A model generated the notes under the pieces. That model saw only the letters and a list, made by a program, of their open reading frames with translations. It ran no database searches and was not told the origin of the DNA. A DNA stretch of 64,000 nt, from the NCBI GenBank assembly GCA_964629475.1, contig CAZVQW010000001.1:62001-126000 (forward strand). The letters run 5' to 3'. The DNA comes from SMWD01 sp964629475 (lineage in GTDB: Bacteria; Pseudomonadota; Gammaproteobacteria; Steroidobacterales; GCA-2729495). The translations under genes were made by a program, and so were the position numbers. Shown here in pieces: positions 1 through 9,132 of this stretch; position 1 is the stretch's first letter; every line of letters begins with the position of its first letter.

Positions 1-2136
1 GGCGGCGACAGCCTGATACCGATGCTCGACGACTTGATTCAGACCGGCGGTGTCGCCGGACTGCAGGAAATTGTCATCGGCATGGCGCATCGCGGACGTA
101 TTAACGTCCTGGTTAATGTGCTTGGCAAGTCGCCCGAAGATCTGTTTTCGGAGTTCGAGGGCAATTACGATCCGGATGAATTGACCGGCTCCGGTGACGT
201 TAAATATCACATGGGCTTTTCCTCTGATATTCGCACGCCGGGCGGGCAGGTCCACATCACGCTGGCGTTTAATCCATCACATCTGGAGATCGTTAACCCG
301 GTTGTCGAAGGCTCGGTTAGGGCGAGACAGGAACGGCGTGCCGACGATTCCGGCGAAGAGATTCTGCCGGTATTGATTCACGGTGATGCGGCATTCGCGG
401 GGCAGGGCGTTGTCACCGAAACCTTCCAGATGTCGCAGGCGCGCAGCTTCAGTACCGGTGGCACCGTACACATTATTATCAATAATCAGATCGGTTTTAC
501 GACGAGCAATCCGGTCGATGCGCGCTCGACGCCCTATTGCAGTGACGTCGCAAAGATGATCGAGGCACCGATTTTTCACGTCAATGGCGATGACGCGGAA
601 GCTGCTGTCTTTGTGATGCGCACTGCGCTGGATTATCGTCAGACATACCGCAAGGATGTCGTCATCGATCTCGTTTGTTATCGGCGTCACGGCCACAATG
701 AAGCGGATGAGCCGGCGACGACACAGCCACGCATGTATCGCGCGATCAAGAAACACCCGACGGTCCGCCAGATCTACAGCAGCCGGCTGGTCGAAAGCGG
801 CGTTATCGAAGCGACCGAACCCGAGCAGATGATGGACGATTACCGTGCCCGGCTCGACGAGGGGCACCCGGTGCGCCTGGCGTCACTCGGCATGGTCGGT
901 AACGAATTTACGGTCGACTGGACGAAACATCTCGATGAGGACTGGGCGAAGTTTGTTGATACGTCGATCTCGCACTCCGAATATGACGAACTCGGCTCTG
1001 CAATTACGCGTGTACCGCACGGATTCACGTTGCATCCACGGGTCGCCCGGATTCTGACGGATCGCGAAAAGATGCTGGCCGGTGAGGCTTTAATCGACTG
1101 GGGTTTCGCCGAGTTGCTGGCATATGGCAGTCTGCTGAAGCAAGGTTTCAAGGTTCGTCTGACCGGTCAGGACAGTCGTCGCGGCACATTCTTCCATCGT
1201 CATGCCGCGATCTACGATCAGAACACCGGGCGTTCGCACGTATCGCTGGACGATATCGATAATCGCCGCGGTGCGCTGACTGTGACCGATTCCTTGTTGT
1301 CCGAAGAAGCTGTGCTGGGTTTCGAGTACGGATTCTCGACGACGGATCCGGAATGCCTGGTGATCTGGGAGGGGCAGTTCGGCGATTTCTGTAACGGTGC
1401 CCAAGTGGTTATCGACCAGTTCATCTCGTCGGGCGAGACCAAGTGGGGGCGTGCCAGCGGCATAGTCCTGTACCTGCCGCATGGTTATGAAGGCCAGGGT
1501 CCGGAACATTCATCTGCGCGACTCGAACGCTTCCTGCAATTGTGCGCCGAACTGAAGATGCAGGTCTGCGTACCGTCGACGGCCGCGCAGATGTTTCACC
1601 TGATTCGCCGGCAAATGTTACGGAGCATGCGTAAGCCGCTGATCGTCATGACACCAAAAAGCCTGTTGCGCCATCGTCTTGCAAGTTCGCCGCGGGAAGA
1701 AATTCTGAACGGCCAGTTCCAGCTGATCATCCCCGAAGTTGATGACATCGAGCGGGCGTCGGTTACGCGCATTGTGTTTTGCAGCGGCAAAGTCTATTAC
1801 GATTTGCTCGAGGCGCGTCGCGCCCAGGGTCTCGATCATGTTGTGATCGTGCGAATCGAGCAGTTGTATCCGTTTCCGATTCCTGAATTTGCTGACTTGC
1901 TCGGCCAATACCCGCAGGCGAGTGAAATTGTCTGGTGCCAGGAAGAGCCGCAGAATCAGGGGGCATGGCATCAGATCCGGCATCGATTGATTGAACCACT
2001 CGGCAATCAGCACAAATTACTTTACGCAGGCCGGGCCAGGGCGGCGGCGCCGGCGGCCGGCATTTTCCGGCTTCACATCCAACAGCAGCAGGCACTGGTC
2101 GAGTCCGCGCTCGGTACCAGCCAGCAAGAGCGGTAA
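1..2136 (+). CDS. sucA: 2-oxoglutarate dehydrogenase E1 component, 5' truncated
   Basis: Thiamine-diphosphate E1 subunit of the 2-oxoglutarate dehydrogenase complex, which decarboxylates 2-oxoglutarate in the TCA cycle and passes the succinyl group to the E2 lipoyl arm. The reading frame is open from base 1 (GGDSLIPMLDD) and runs 711 residues to a stop at 2134-2136, so roughly the first 200 residues of a ~930-residue protein lie outside the window. Visible family blocks are GMAHRGRINVLVNV, HGDAAFAGQGVV, IINNQIGFTT and RRHGHNEADEP in the ThDP/catalytic core, and the E1-typical C-terminal EEPQNQGAW. sucB follows after 17 bases, so co-transcription is likely. Identification is secure. Confidence 0.97.
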   Translation, partial: GGDSLIPMLDDLIQTGGVAGLQEIVIGMAHRGRINVLVNVLGKSPEDLFSEFEGNYDPDELTGSGDVKYHMGFSSDIRTPGGQVHITLAFNPSHLEIVNPVVEGSVRARQERRADDSGEEILPVLIHGDAAFAGQGVVTETFQMSQARSFSTGGTVHIIINNQIGFTTSNPVDARSTPYCSDVAKMIEAPIFHVNGDDAEAAVFVMRTALDYRQTYRKDVVIDLVCYRRHGHNEADEPATTQPRMYRAIKKHPTVRQIYSSRLVESGVIEATEPEQMMDDYRARLDEGHPVRLASLGMVGNEFTVDWTKHLDEDWAKFVDTSISHSEYDELGSAITRVPHGFTLHPRVARILTDREKMLAGEALIDWGFAELLAYGSLLKQGFKVRLTGQDSRRGTFFHRHAAIYDQNTGRSHVSLDDIDNRRGALTVTDSLLSEEAVLGFEYGFSTTDPECLVIWEGQFGDFCNGAQVVIDQFISSGETKWGRASGIVLYLPHGYEGQGPEHSSARLERFLQLCAELKMQVCVPSTAAQMFHLIRRQMLRSMRKPLIVMTPKSLLRHRLASSPREEILNGQFQLIIPEVDDIERASVTRIVFCSGKVYYDLLEARRAQGLDHVVIVRIEQLYPFPIPEFADLLGQYPQASEIVWCQEEPQNQGAWHQIRHRLIEPLGNQHKLLYAGRARAAAPAAGIFRLHIQQQQALVESALGTSQQER

Positions 2137-2153
2137 TAGAGGAAAATTCAAGC

Positions 2154-3380
2154 ATGACGATCGAAGTGAAGGTACCGCAGTTACCTGAGTCAGTTACCGA
2201 TGCGACCCTGGTGGCCTGGCATAAGACATCCGGTCAGACGGTTCAGCGCGATGAGAACCTGGTTGATCTGGAAACTGATAAAGTTGTGCTCGAAGTGCCG
2301 GCTCCGGTCAGCGGCGTGCTCAGGGAGATCAAGGCTGAAAACGGTGCTACGGTGACGAGCGGACAGCTGTTGGCGATTCTCGAGCCGGGTGAGGCAACTG
2401 AGTCTGCCGTTGATGAATCCAAAGCAGCCACCCCGGCTGCAGCTGTGATGACCGCAGTCACCACCGAATCGACTGATGCGAATGCCGCAAAGCTGAGCCC
2501 GGCCGTACGCCGGCTGCTCGAAGAACACGATATCGATGCGGCACATGTTAAGGGTACGGGCCGGGGCGGCCGGATCCTCAAATCCGATATCCAGAGTTTT
2601 ATCGAGCATCGCCCGCACCCCGAAGCGGTCTCCTCCGAAATGCCGCTGACGCCGGAACTCACGGTACCGGCATCCGATCAGCGCAGCGATCATCGCGTAC
2701 CGATGACACGATTGCGTGCCCGTATCGCCGAACGCATGGTCGAGGCGCAGCAGAATGCCGCGATGTTATCGACATTCAATGAAATTGATCTGACTGAAGT
2801 CATGGCCTTACGCAGTCGTTACAAGGAAGCCTTCGAGAAGAAGCATGGAGCCAGGCTTGGTCTGATGTCATTTTTCATCAGTGCGACGATTGAGGCACTG
2901 CGTCGTTTCCCGGTCCTGAATGCATCGATTGAGGACAACGATATTGTGTATCACGACTACTTCGATATCGGTATCGCCGTATCGAGTGAGCGCGGCCTGA
3001 TCGTGCCGGTCATACGTAATGCGGACCGGCTCAGCTTTGCCGAAGTTGAGAAGACGATTCGTGAATACGGTGCCAAGGCGCGCGAAGGCACGATTTCGAT
3101 GGATGAACTGACCGGCGGTACATTCACGATCACCAACGGTGGCGTGTTTGGTTCCATGCTGTCAACGCCGATTCTGAATCCGCCACAAAGCGGCATCCTC
3201 GGCATGCATACAATTCAGCAGCGACCGCAGGTCGTCGATGGCGACATCGTGGCCCGGCCCATGATGTACGTGGCGTTAACCTATGACCATCGGATTATTG
3301 ACGGCAGCGATGCCGTTCAGTTCCTGGTGACGATTAAACAAACTCTCGAAGACCCGGGCCGTTTGCTGCTGCAGGTCTGA
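2154..3380 (+). CDS. sucB: 2-oxoglutarate dehydrogenase E2, dihydrolipoyl succinyltransferase
   Basis: E2 core of the 2-oxoglutarate dehydrogenase complex, which transfers succinyl from lipoyl-lysine to CoA. The 408-residue length is normal. Domain order is a lipoyl domain (1-75) with the lipoylated lysine in ETDKV at Lys43, an Ala/Thr-rich linker, the peripheral subunit-binding domain (about 114-150, SPAVRRLLEEHDI and GTGRGGRILKSDI), a second linker, and the acyltransferase domain (from ~180) ending with the catalytic DHRIIDG motif (His379, Asp383). The ATG follows GAGGAAAATTCAAGC, giving a purine-rich ribosome-binding site. It lies between sucA and lpdA on the same strand. Confidence 0.97.
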   Translation: MTIEVKVPQLPESVTDATLVAWHKTSGQTVQRDENLVDLETDKVVLEVPAPVSGVLREIKAENGATVTSGQLLAILEPGEATESAVDESKAATPAAAVMTAVTTESTDANAAKLSPAVRRLLEEHDIDAAHVKGTGRGGRILKSDIQSFIEHRPHPEAVSSEMPLTPELTVPASDQRSDHRVPMTRLRARIAERMVEAQQNAAMLSTFNEIDLTEVMALRSRYKEAFEKKHGARLGLMSFFISATIEALRRFPVLNASIEDNDIVYHDYFDIGIAVSSERGLIVPVIRNADRLSFAEVEKTIREYGAKAREGTISMDELTGGTFTITNGGVFGSMLSTPILNPPQSGILGMHTIQQRPQVVDGDIVARPMMYVALTYDHRIIDGSDAVQFLVTIKQTLEDPGRLLLQV

Positions 3381-3413
3381 GTGCTGAGAGAGCCATAGTA
3401 AAGAGCTAAAGTA

Positions 3414-4841
3414 ATGAGCAAGAAGTTTGATGTCGTCGTAATCGGCGCGGGTCCGGCCGGTTACGTTGCCGCAATTCGCGCGGCTCAACATGGTCTTTCT
3501 GTCGCCTGTATCGATGCGTGGATCACGCCGGACAGCAAGCCGGTATTTGGAGGAACCTGTCTGAACGCCGGTTGTATCCCGTCAAAGGCGTTACTGGAGT
3601 CTTCCGAGTTGTACCATCGTGCCGGCGCAGAATTCACCGGTCATGGCATCAAAATAGATGGACTCACCCTCGATCTGCAGGCGATGCAATCGCGCAAAGA
3701 CCGGATCGTCAGCGAATTGAGCGGCGGCATCGGCTCGTTGTTCAAGGCCAATGGTGTAGCCGGATTGTTCGGTCGCGGCCGCCTGTTGCCGGATCTGAAA
3801 GTGCAATACACGCCGCATGACGGTGAGCCCGAGTTGCTCGAGGCCGATCAGGTGATTCTTGCGACCGGGTCAGTGCCAGTCGAAATTCCAGCCGCGCCGT
3901 TCGACGGAGATAGCATCGTCGATTCGACGGGTGCGTTGTCTTTTGGCTCGGTGCCCAACCGACTCGGTGTGATCGGCGCCGGCGTCATCGGACTCGAACT
4001 CGGCAGCGTCTGGCAGCGTCTGGGTGCGCAAGTTACGATTCTCGAGGCAATGGATCAGTTCCTGTTTATGGCTGATGGACAGATCGCCCGTGAAGCCCAG
4101 CGCCAGTTCAAGAAGCAGGGTCTGGATATACGGCTCGGCGCGATGGTTCGCGAAACGGAGTTGACAGCTGATGGTGTCTTGCTCAAATACGACGACGAAC
4201 AGGGCGGCCATGAAGTCAGCGTTGACAAGGTCATCGTTGCGGTCGGTCGGCGCGCGGAGACAACCAATTTGCTCGATCCGCTGGCCGGCGTCGATGTCGG
4301 TGAGCGCGGATTGATTGAGGTCGATGAGCACTGCCGTACGACTGCGCCGAACGTCTGGGCGGTCGGAGATGTCGTGCGCGGCCCGATGCTGGCGCACAAG
4401 GGCTCCGAAGAAGGCATCATGGTCGCCGATCTGATTGCCGGGGAAGTCTCGGCTGTTAATTATGACGTGATCCCATCGGTGATTTATACGTCGCCGGAGA
4501 TTGCCTGGGTCGGCCAGACCGAGGAGCAACTCAAGAAGGCCGGGGTCAATTTCAAGATCGGTACATTCAATTTCGCCGCGAGCGGCCGGGCCAAGGCGAT
4601 GGATCAGGCGGCCGGGCTCGTCAAGATCCTCGCTGATACCGACACTGACCAGATACTCGGCGTGCACATCTGCGGTCCGCTGGCCGGTGAGTTGATAGGC
4701 GAGGCGGTTCTGGCAATGGAGTTCCAGGCCAGTACCGAGGATTTGCAGCGCACGATTCATGGCCATCCGACGCTGACCGAGGCCGTACACGAGGCTGCAC
4801 TATCCGTGAATCGACGTGCAATTCATGCAGTAAATCGTTGA
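3414..4841 (+). CDS. lpdA: dihydrolipoyl dehydrogenase (E3)
   Basis: FAD- and NAD-dependent E3 flavoprotein that reoxidises dihydrolipoamide in 2-oxoacid dehydrogenase complexes. It has 475 residues. The FAD-binding GAGPAG is at 11-16, and the redox-active pair is Cys49/Cys54 in GGTCLNAGCIPSK. The NAD-binding Rossmann motif GVIGAGVIGLELGSVW lies mid-protein, followed by the second FAD block (APNVWAVGDV) and the dimer-interface HPTLTEAVHEA (His451, Glu456). It is third in the sucA-sucB-lpdA run, 33 bases after sucB, so E1, E2 and E3 are probably co-expressed. This E3 could also serve other lipoyl complexes encoded elsewhere. Confidence 0.97.
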   Translation: MSKKFDVVVIGAGPAGYVAAIRAAQHGLSVACIDAWITPDSKPVFGGTCLNAGCIPSKALLESSELYHRAGAEFTGHGIKIDGLTLDLQAMQSRKDRIVSELSGGIGSLFKANGVAGLFGRGRLLPDLKVQYTPHDGEPELLEADQVILATGSVPVEIPAAPFDGDSIVDSTGALSFGSVPNRLGVIGAGVIGLELGSVWQRLGAQVTILEAMDQFLFMADGQIAREAQRQFKKQGLDIRLGAMVRETELTADGVLLKYDDEQGGHEVSVDKVIVAVGRRAETTNLLDPLAGVDVGERGLIEVDEHCRTTAPNVWAVGDVVRGPMLAHKGSEEGIMVADLIAGEVSAVNYDVIPSVIYTSPEIAWVGQTEEQLKKAGVNFKIGTFNFAASGRAKAMDQAAGLVKILADTDTDQILGVHICGPLAGELIGEAVLAMEFQASTEDLQRTIHGHPTLTEAVHEAALSVNRRAIHAVNR

Positions 4842-4937
4842 TTAACTTATATTAAAACATACCTATTTCAAGTGAATTCTGAGGTTTAAGTAGGCCCCGA
4901 AGCGGGGTTGCAGCGGCCTCGATTCGGGTATGATTGC

Positions 4938-4979
4938 CGGGTTGTTGTTGTCGGGTTGTTGTTGTCGGGTTGTTGTTGA
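4938..4979. repeat. three tandem copies of a 14-bp unit upstream of a yfaZ-like gene
   Basis: The unit CGGGTTGTTGTTGT occurs at 4938-4951 and 4952-4965, and with one final-base change at 4966-4979. The array ends where the ribosome-binding site GAGGAG (4978-4983) of the next gene begins. Copy-number change here would alter the 5' leader of that gene. Confidence 0.9.
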
Positions 4980-4990
4980 GGAGTTTCGGG

Positions 4991-5548
4991 ATGAAATTGA
5001 TTGTTTCCCTCCTGGGGATCAGTGTGCTGTGCGTGCAGGTTTTAGCCGACGAGCTGGATCTGAGTTTGAATGCCAATGCGTTGCGTGTGCAATATGCTCA
5101 CGATTTTGAATCGAACCAGCTGAGTCTGGATGGCGGTTGGTTGTATCACGAGGACAACGGCAGTGCGGTGCACGTTGGTTTGCACCTCATCGATCTCGCG
5201 GCCTCGGGTCGTGACAAGGTCGAAGCCGGTATCGGTGGCAGGGTCGTCTATACGAATGGCGACAGCAGCAGGCAGAACGGCTTTGCCGTGCCGCTCGGCG
5301 GTTTTGTGCGGATCACGCCGCGGGCCATGAATCGTTTGTCGGTAAGTGGCAGCGCGTATTATGCACCGAGCATCCTGTCCATCGGCGACATGGAGAAATA
5401 CCAGGAATTTTCCATCCGGGTCAGTTACAACGTGTTGCGTCAGGCGGATGCATACATTGGCGCCCGTTACGTCCGGGGAGACTATGATGACGCGCCGGAC
5501 GTTCGCTACGATACCGGCATGCATATCGGCATGACATTGCGGTTCTGA
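4991..5548 (+). CDS. YfaZ-family outer membrane beta-barrel protein
   Basis: Predicted small outer membrane protein of 185 residues with unknown cargo. A Sec signal peptide (MKLIVSLLGISVLCVQVLA) ends about residue 19. The mature part is alternating amphipathic strands rich in Tyr, Gly and Arg and closes with an aromatic terminal residue (MHIGMTLRF), as expected for barrel insertion. Strand patterns such as GWLYHEDNGSAVHVGLHLI and the closing DAYIGARYVRGDY fit YfaZ. The ATG at 4991 is chosen because GAGGAG sits 7 bases upstream and the signal peptide starts there. A longer in-frame TTG start at 4934 would translate the tandem repeat and is unlikely. Confidence 0.7.
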   Translation: MKLIVSLLGISVLCVQVLADELDLSLNANALRVQYAHDFESNQLSLDGGWLYHEDNGSAVHVGLHLIDLAASGRDKVEAGIGGRVVYTNGDSSRQNGFAVPLGGFVRITPRAMNRLSVSGSAYYAPSILSIGDMEKYQEFSIRVSYNVLRQADAYIGARYVRGDYDDAPDVRYDTGMHIGMTLRF

Positions 5549-5616
5549 AAATTACCGGAGAGATCCGGACAGTAGATTTTTGCCTGGTAGATATTTTGGG
5601 TTGATTTGGGAAAGAC

Positions 5617-6360
5617 ATGGCCGGTCATAGTAAATGGGCAAACATCCAGCACCGCAAGGGTGCTCAGGACAAGAAACGCGGCAAACTCTTTACGAAGCTG
5701 ATTCGCGAAATCACGGTCGCCGCACGCGCCGGCGGTGGTGATCCGGATTCGAATCCGCGCTTGCGCCTGGCCATCGACAAGGCCAAGGGCCAGAGCATGC
5801 CGAAGGATAATATCGAGCGTGCCGTCAAGCGCGGCTCCGGTGAACTCGACGGCGCAGACTACGAGGTCATCCTGTACGAGGGTTACGGTCCCGGCGGGGT
5901 CGCCGTCATGGTGGACTGCCTGACCGACAATCGTAATCGTACGGTGGCTGACGTCCGGCATGCCTTCGCCAAGTTCGGTGGCAACCTGGGCGCTGACGGC
6001 TCTGTCGCATATCTGTTCAACAAGGTCGGGTTGCTGAGCTTTCCGGCCGGCGTTGATGAGGATGAGGTCATGGAGTCTGCGATCGAGGCCGGAGCCGAAG
6101 ATGTCGTGACCAATGACGATGGCTCAATCGACGTGTTGACGTCGCCGGATGATTTTGCCCAGGTGCGTACGGCGCTCGAGGCGGTGGGTAACGAGTTCGA
6201 AATAGCCGAAATTACGATGCGTGCTTCGGTGTCTGCGACCCTCGGCGAGAAAGAGGCATCCAGTATGTTGAAGCTACTGGAAATGCTTGAAGAACTCGAC
6301 GATGTGCAGCAGGTGTACTCGAATGCTGATATTCCGGACGAGATTCTGGCGAATTTATAA
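5617..6360 (+). CDS. yebC: YebC/PmpR-family DNA-binding protein (TACO1-type)
   Basis: Conserved 247-residue protein of the YebC/TACO1 family, which is linked to transcriptional regulation and to relief of ribosome stalling. The N-terminal signature MAGHSKWANIQHRKGAQDKK is intact and is followed by FTKLIREI and an NPRLRLAIDKAK block. Acidic C-terminal domains contain YEGYGPGGVA and NRNRTVADVRHAF. It sits immediately upstream of ruvC with a 10-base gap, a common arrangement in Proteobacteria, so it probably heads a yebC-ruvCAB transcription unit. Confidence 0.96.
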   Translation: MAGHSKWANIQHRKGAQDKKRGKLFTKLIREITVAARAGGGDPDSNPRLRLAIDKAKGQSMPKDNIERAVKRGSGELDGADYEVILYEGYGPGGVAVMVDCLTDNRNRTVADVRHAFAKFGGNLGADGSVAYLFNKVGLLSFPAGVDEDEVMESAIEAGAEDVVTNDDGSIDVLTSPDDFAQVRTALEAVGNEFEIAEITMRASVSATLGEKEASSMLKLLEMLEELDDVQQVYSNADIPDEILANL

Positions 6361-6370
6361 GGCATGAGCG

Positions 6371-6925
6371 TTGAATGAAACGACCCGCATTCTGGGGATA
6401 GACCCGGGTTCCAGGGTAACGGGCTACGGCATCATCGAGTCCGACGGGGCCGCAACGCGATATATAGCGAGCGGTTGTCTGCGCCTCGGCGACGGAGCGT
6501 TTGCCGGGCGCCTGCAAGAAATATTTCTGCGTATCGGCAATCTCGTGACGGAGTTCTCGCCGGGCCATGTAGCGATCGAACAGGTCTTCGTGCACAAGAA
6601 TGCCGACAGCGCGCTGAAGCTGGGTCACGCTCGTGCAGCGGCAATTTGTGCGACCTTTTCCAGCCAGGTGTCGTTGTATGAATACGCGGCTCGCGAGATC
6701 AAGCAGGCGATCGTCGGCCGCGGTGGCGCGCAAAAACACCAGGTCCAGCATATGGTCAAAGCAATTCTCGCGCTGGAGTCGTGCCCGCCAAGCGATGAGG
6801 CGGATGCGCTGGCCGTCGCACTCTGTCATGCACACAGTTTTCGGTTGCGCAACGGCATGGCCGAACTGACATCACCGACTCGCCGCGGCAGCGGTCGTTC
6901 GAGTTGGAGGAAGTTCGCCGGATGA
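6371..6925 (+). CDS. ruvC: Holliday junction endonuclease RuvC
   Basis: Dimeric endonuclease that cleaves Holliday junctions made by RuvAB during recombinational repair. It has 184 residues. The RNase H-like fold is marked by the catalytic aspartate in GIDPGSRVTGYG near the N-terminus, the catalytic glutamate in VAIEQVF, and the C-terminal SDEADALAVALCHAH acidic pair. The start is TTG at 6371. No in-frame ATG precedes the motif and the upstream codon at 6365 is a stop. The stop codon overlaps the ruvA ATG as ATGA, indicating translational coupling. Confidence 0.95.
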   Translation: MNETTRILGIDPGSRVTGYGIIESDGAATRYIASGCLRLGDGAFAGRLQEIFLRIGNLVTEFSPGHVAIEQVFVHKNADSALKLGHARAAAICATFSSQVSLYEYAAREIKQAIVGRGGAQKHQVQHMVKAILALESCPPSDEADALAVALCHAHSFRLRNGMAELTSPTRRGSGRSSWRKFAG

Positions 6926-7521
6926 TCGGCTCCCTGCGTGGCGTGCTGGCCCACAAGGAACCCCCGTTCCTGCTGGTCGATGTTAACGGCGTCGGCTACG
7001 AACTCGAGGTACCGATGTCGACCGTATTTCGTCTGCCTGATCTGGGCAGTCACGTTGAGTTGCGCACGCATCTCGTCGTTCGCGAAGATGCGCAGACGTT
7101 GTTCGGATTCAGCACGGAGGAAGAGCGGCGCCTGTTTCGCAGTCTTCTGAAAGTCACGGGCGTCGGCGCGAAGCTGGCATTAACGATACTGTCCGGCATC
7201 AGCGTTGAAGGGTTTGCGCAATGTGTGCGCAATGAAGACAAGGCAACGCTCGTTTGTCTGCCGGGCGTCGGTCGCAAGACGGCCGAGCGTTTGATCCTGG
7301 ATATGCGCGATCGCATCGACGCCGCACTGCCGGTCGGTCAGAGCGGTGCGGCGCCACTGTCCACCACCGCCGGTTCTGCGCCACGGACCGAGGCGTTCAA
7401 TGCGCTGGTCACTCTCGGTTATAAACCGGGCGAGACACAGAAAATGCTCGATGCCGTCGAGACAGACGGGCAGAGTACCGAAGATATATTGCGCCAGGTC
7501 CTGAGGTCGGCCGCGTCATGA
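6922..7521 (+). CDS. ruvA: Holliday junction DNA helicase subunit RuvA
   Basis: Tetrameric junction-recognition subunit that targets RuvB hexamers to Holliday junctions for branch migration. It has 199 residues from the ATG at 6922, which begins MIGSLRGVL like other RuvA proteins. An in-frame TTG 18 bases upstream is inside ruvC. Domains in order are an OB fold (1-65), two helix-hairpin-helix motifs (SLLKVTGVGAKLALTIL and LVCLPGVGRKTAERLIL), an acidic/flexible linker, and a C-terminal three-helix domain that binds RuvB (FNALVTLGYK). It overlaps ruvC and ruvB by ATGA at both ends. Confidence 0.97.
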   Translation: MIGSLRGVLAHKEPPFLLVDVNGVGYELEVPMSTVFRLPDLGSHVELRTHLVVREDAQTLFGFSTEEERRLFRSLLKVTGVGAKLALTILSGISVEGFAQCVRNEDKATLVCLPGVGRKTAERLILDMRDRIDAALPVGQSGAAPLSTTAGSAPRTEAFNALVTLGYKPGETQKMLDAVETDGQSTEDILRQVLRSAAS

Positions 7522-8612
7522 CCCATGACATGAACGAGGGCATGACCGATGGCCGGAGAATCATCGGCGGCGATTCGCAGGCGGGCGATGACGGAATCGA
7601 TGCAGCAATTCGTCCGCGTTCGCTGGCCGACTACGTCGGTCAGGAGCCCGTCAAGCGGCAGATGCGAATTTTTGTCACCGCCGCAACCCAGCGTACCGAG
7701 GCCCTCGACCATGTATTGATCTTCGGTCCGCCGGGATTGGGCAAGACGACACTCGCGCATATCATCGCTAACGAGATGGGCGTCAATATGCGCCATACCT
7801 CGGGGCCGGTACTGGAACGTCCGGGTGACCTGGCCGCGATGCTGACGAACCTGGAGCCGCATGACGTCCTGTTCGTCGATGAGATTCACCGCCTGAGCCC
7901 GGTCGTCGAAGAAGTGCTGTACCCGGCGATGGAGGATTTTCAGCTCGACATCATGATCGGCGAGGGGCCGGCCGCACGGTCGATCAAACTGGATGTACCG
8001 CCGTTCACGCTGGTCGGCGCAACGACGCGCGCCGGGTTGTTGACATCGCCATTGCGCGATCGTTTCGGCATTGTCCAAAGGCTGGAGTTTTATGCGATCG
8101 AGGAGTTGCGTGACATCGTCCTGCGTTCCGCGTCGATCATCAATGTGCCGATTGACGCTGACGGAGCGCTGGAAATCGCATCGCGTGCGCGCGGCACACC
8201 TCGTATTGCAAACCGTCTGTTGCGCCGGGTACGTGATTTCGCCGAGGTCGAGGGGCAGGGGCGAGTCGATAAACAGGCGGCACAGGCCGCGATGGATATG
8301 CTGGCGGTCGATCCGAATGGTTTCGACATGATGGACCGCAAGTTATTGCTATCGATCATCGAGAGTTTCGACGGCGGGCCGGTCGGTATCGAATCTCTGG
8401 CCGCGGCGATCAGCGAAGAGCGCGGTACGATCGAGGATGTGCTCGAGCCATACCTGATCCAGCAGGGCTTTCTGATGCGTACATCCCGCGGCCGGGTTGC
8501 GACACGCAAGGCATACCTGCACTTCGGGATCAAGGCGCCGGCGCAGATGGCCGAATCGACGATGCCCCTGTTCGATGGCCAAAGTGAAAGCGATGACGCG
8601 TCATCGGATTGA
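7518..8612 (+). CDS. ruvB: Holliday junction branch migration ATPase RuvB
   Basis: AAA+ hexameric motor for branch migration. It has 364 residues, with Walker A GPPGLGKT at 70-77, Walker B LFVDEIHRL, sensor 1 GATTRAGLLTSPLRDRFG, an arginine-finger region and a C-terminal winged helix (EPYLIQQGFLMRTSRGRVAT). The N-terminus is about 20 residues longer than in E. coli before the IRPRSLADYVGQ block, so one of the in-frame ATGs at residues 5 or 9 could be the real start. The ATG at 7518 overlaps the ruvA stop. The ruvB stop lies near the ybgC start, linking the ruv and tol operons. Confidence 0.97.
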   Translation: MTHDMNEGMTDGRRIIGGDSQAGDDGIDAAIRPRSLADYVGQEPVKRQMRIFVTAATQRTEALDHVLIFGPPGLGKTTLAHIIANEMGVNMRHTSGPVLERPGDLAAMLTNLEPHDVLFVDEIHRLSPVVEEVLYPAMEDFQLDIMIGEGPAARSIKLDVPPFTLVGATTRAGLLTSPLRDRFGIVQRLEFYAIEELRDIVLRSASIINVPIDADGALEIASRARGTPRIANRLLRRVRDFAEVEGQGRVDKQAAQAAMDMLAVDPNGFDMMDRKLLLSIIESFDGGPVGIESLAAAISEERGTIEDVLEPYLIQQGFLMRTSRGRVATRKAYLHFGIKAPAQMAESTMPLFDGQSESDDASSD

Positions 8613-8629
8613 CAGGTAGCGTCGCCGGT

Positions 8630-9058
8630 ATGGAAAGATGGCATGAGTTCCAGGTGCGCGTGTATTACGAAGATACTGACGCGCAGGGCGTTGTTTATTT
8701 CGCCAATTACCTGAAATTCATGGAACGCGCTCGGACCGAATGGTTGCGGGTGCTGGGCATCGAACAGGATTGGCTCGCGCGTGAACATGGTTTGTGTTTT
8801 GCATTGACCGAAACCGGCGCACGGTTTCATCGACCGGCGAGGTTCAACGATCAGTTGATCGTCAGGACACGCATTGTCCGCATTGGACGTGCACGGATCG
8901 AACTCGAGCAGGTTGTACATCGCCTGGCCGATGACGAGTTGTTGTGCAGTGCCGACTGTGTGGCGGCCTGTATTGATGCAGAAAGTTTTCGGCCGCGACG
9001 TATTCCGGGCGACTTGTTCGATGCGCAACGGGCCATTGTCGTGCAGGACTCCGGTTGA
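8630..9058 (+). CDS. ybgC: Tol-Pal-associated acyl-CoA thioesterase YbgC
   Basis: Hot-dog-fold acyl-CoA thioesterase always found with tol-pal. It hydrolyses acyl-CoA/acyl-ACP and associates with phospholipid synthesis enzymes at the inner membrane. The family motif is YYEDTDAQGVVYFANYLKF, with the catalytic Asp in DTD at residue 17 of the 142-residue form. The ATG at 8630 gives a typical YbgC N-terminus. A TTG at 8609 that overlaps the ruvB stop (TTGA) would add seven residues and cannot be excluded. tolQ follows. Confidence 0.93.
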   Translation: MERWHEFQVRVYYEDTDAQGVVYFANYLKFMERARTEWLRVLGIEQDWLAREHGLCFALTETGARFHRPARFNDQLIVRTRIVRIGRARIELEQVVHRLADDELLCSADCVAACIDAESFRPRRIPGDLFDAQRAIVVQDSG

Positions 9059-9132
9059 CAAGAACCGGAGTCAGGGATTTAGGCCGCAGGCCAACGATCT
9101 GTTTACAGGGAATTTTTCAAAGGGTATTGGGT

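Noticed and set aside
3870..4790. A 306-residue minus-strand open frame opposite lpdA
   Set aside because: It mirrors a secure lpdA gene and has no recognisable family sequence. Long antisense frames are common in GC-rich genes.
4895..4907. CCCCG-aag-CGGGG hairpin after lpdA as a terminator
   Set aside because: The stem is only five pairs with a three-base loop and no T run follows, so support is too weak.
8090..9061. A 323-residue minus-strand open frame opposite ruvB and ybgC
   Set aside because: It overlaps two secure genes, and its sequence shows no domain. Treated as a GC-driven shadow.
9055..9132. Longer tolQ start at 9055
   Set aside because: The extra 26 residues do not resemble TolQ, and the ATG at 9133 gives the typical N-terminus.
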